The notes below the pieces were generated by a model. The model was not told the origin of the DNA. It ran no database searches and saw nothing but the letters and a program-made list of their open reading frames with translations. Made by a program: the position numbers and the translations under genes. From contig MFGW01000054.1 in assembly GCA_001780385.1 (NCBI GenBank), positions 1 to 5,607 of the forward strand: 5,607 nt of DNA. The letters run 5' to 3'. Below, in pieces: positions 4,975 through 5,607 of this stretch. This DNA is from Candidatus Fischerbacteria bacterium RBG_13_37_8 (GTDB lineage: Bacteria > Acidobacteriota > HRBIN11 > MFGW01). The stretch's first letter is position 1. The number at the start of each line of letters is the position of its first letter.

Positions 4975-5481
4975 ATGAAAATAATGCATTGCTCGGATGT
5001 GCACTTGGGTAAAAGACCGGCAGGTCCGGTCGGTATATATTCACAAAAACGATACGATGATTACTTCCATGTATTTGAGCAATGCATCGATACCGGCATC
5101 AAGGAACAAATCGACGTTCTGCTGATCGCCGGTGACCTGTTTGACCGGGGCTATATTACTCCGGAAGTGCTGGAACGCACTGAATCCATCCTTCATAAAT
5201 GCCGTGCCAGCAACATACCTGTTCTGCTCATTGAGGGTAATCATGATAACATTGCGCGCGACAAGGAGCCGGAATCCTGGATCATCTATCTCGAAAATAA
5301 GAACTATATCAGCAGACCATTCTGTTCCTTTGACGAAGACGGTTGCCATTTTCATCCCGTTACGCTGGACGACATCAATTTCTACGGCGCCGGCTACCCG
5401 GGTGACATGGTGAATGAAACACTGAAAGCACTCTCTGAACAACTCCCGCCTCCGCCATCAAAAAATATCATCATACTTTAA
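4975..5481 (+). pseudogene. sbcD: 3'-truncated SbcD/Mre11-like exonuclease gene
   Basis: ATG 4975 has GGGAG (4963-4967) 7 nt upstream. The 168-codon product begins MKIMHCSDVHLG and carries the first three metallophosphoesterase motifs: D8-x-H10, GDLFD with D54 and D57, and the GNHD box (88-91). SbcD/Mre11 proteins normally continue to about 380-420 residues, with H..H metal-ligand motifs beyond residue 170 and a capping domain that contacts SbcC. Here the frame hits TAA TAG directly after KNIIIL, which is where the strand leading to the next histidine motif would lie. Without those ligands a working two-metal centre is not expected. The coding DNA looks GC-richer than its flanks and ends abruptly in an AT-rich tail, suggesting a deletion or insertion breakpoint (or an assembly join) at about 5475. 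No sbcC-like sequence follows within the window. Confidence 0.7.
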
Positions 5482-5571
5482 TAGGAAAATCGTTTTTCGC
5501 CATATAAAATCATATAGAAAAAATTGGTCAATTTCAACTGAAAGAAAGGAAAAAAATAATGCATCCTTCAT
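5482..5571. other. AT-rich tail after truncated sbcD
   Basis: Ninety bases rich in A-tracts separate the premature sbcD stop from the terminal palindrome. A purine-rich AAAGGA is followed by ATG CAT CCT TCA TAA, a four-codon frame too short to interpret. I see no gene here. Confidence 0.4.
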
Positions 5572-5607
5572 AATAGGGGGAGAAAAGATATCTTTTCTCC
5601 CCCTATT
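5572..5607. repeat. Perfect 36-bp palindrome at the window end
   Basis: The two 18-bp halves (5572-5589 and 5590-5607) are exact reverse complements, centred on GATATC, with arms AATAGGGGGAGAAAAGAT. The window stops at the last base of the palindrome. It could be the stem of a transcription terminator, although no T-run is visible on the minus side and the plus side is cut off. It could also be a hairpin-forming end or a fold-back assembly artefact. Confidence 0.85.

Noticed and set aside
5458..5571. 37-codon minus-strand ORF starting beside the terminal palindrome
   Set aside because: AT-rich, Phe/Leu-dominated composition with no ribosome site; it runs antisense to the tail and the end of sbcD.

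Overview
This 5.6-kb window looks like a repeat-strewn accessory stretch of a moderately AT-rich bacterial chromosome. Shine-Dalgarno sequences (GGAGG type) are clear, two sigma70-type promoters are near consensus, and the gene families present (GSU2403-like nucleotidyltransferase fold, HXXEE membrane protein, Doc-type Fic toxin, SbcD/Mre11 nuclease) are bacterial. The species cannot be read from the sequence. A GSU2403-type gene and REP-like repeats would suit Desulfobacterota/Geobacter-like or related environmental lineages, but that is a guess.

Layout, left to right. Positions 2-313 (+) are the 3' part of a small multi-helix membrane protein. Positions 366-515 (-) hold a decayed paralogue of the HXXEE gene found at 2483-2911, with 319 bp deleted internally. 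Positions 582-671 are copy 1 of a 90-bp repeat, followed by a strong promoter (687-715). This promoter leads into a GSU2403-type nucleotidyltransferase gene (735-1661, +) that is broken by two in-frame TAG codons. Convergent to it, and overlapping its last 14 bp, is a gene for a 255-aa double-spanning membrane protein of unknown function (1648-2415, -). Next come the intact HXXEE membrane protein (2483-2911, -), repeat copy 2 (3017-3106) and a secreted 270-aa protein with a CARDB-like C-terminal domain (3117-3929, -). Repeat copy 3 (4141-4230) is followed by another near-consensus promoter (4238-4266) that drives a two-gene toxin-antitoxin operon: a 73-aa antitoxin candidate and a Doc-family toxin (4315-4922, +). 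Last is an SbcD/Mre11-like gene that stops after 168 codons, before its final metal-binding motifs (4975-5481, +). An AT-rich tail follows, and the window ends exactly at the end of a perfect 36-bp palindrome (5572-5607).

The only genes that clearly work together are the antitoxin and the Doc toxin, which are translationally coupled by a 4-nt GTGA overlap. The HXXEE and 255-aa membrane protein genes are co-directional and 67 nt apart, so they may be co-transcribed. The other genes look like unrelated single-gene modules separated by same-orientation 90-bp repeats. Three of the loci are truncated or decayed (HXXEE remnant, nucleotidyltransferase, sbcD), which suggests repeated rearrangement. 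I see no CRISPR array, rRNA, tRNA, transposase or integrase in the window.
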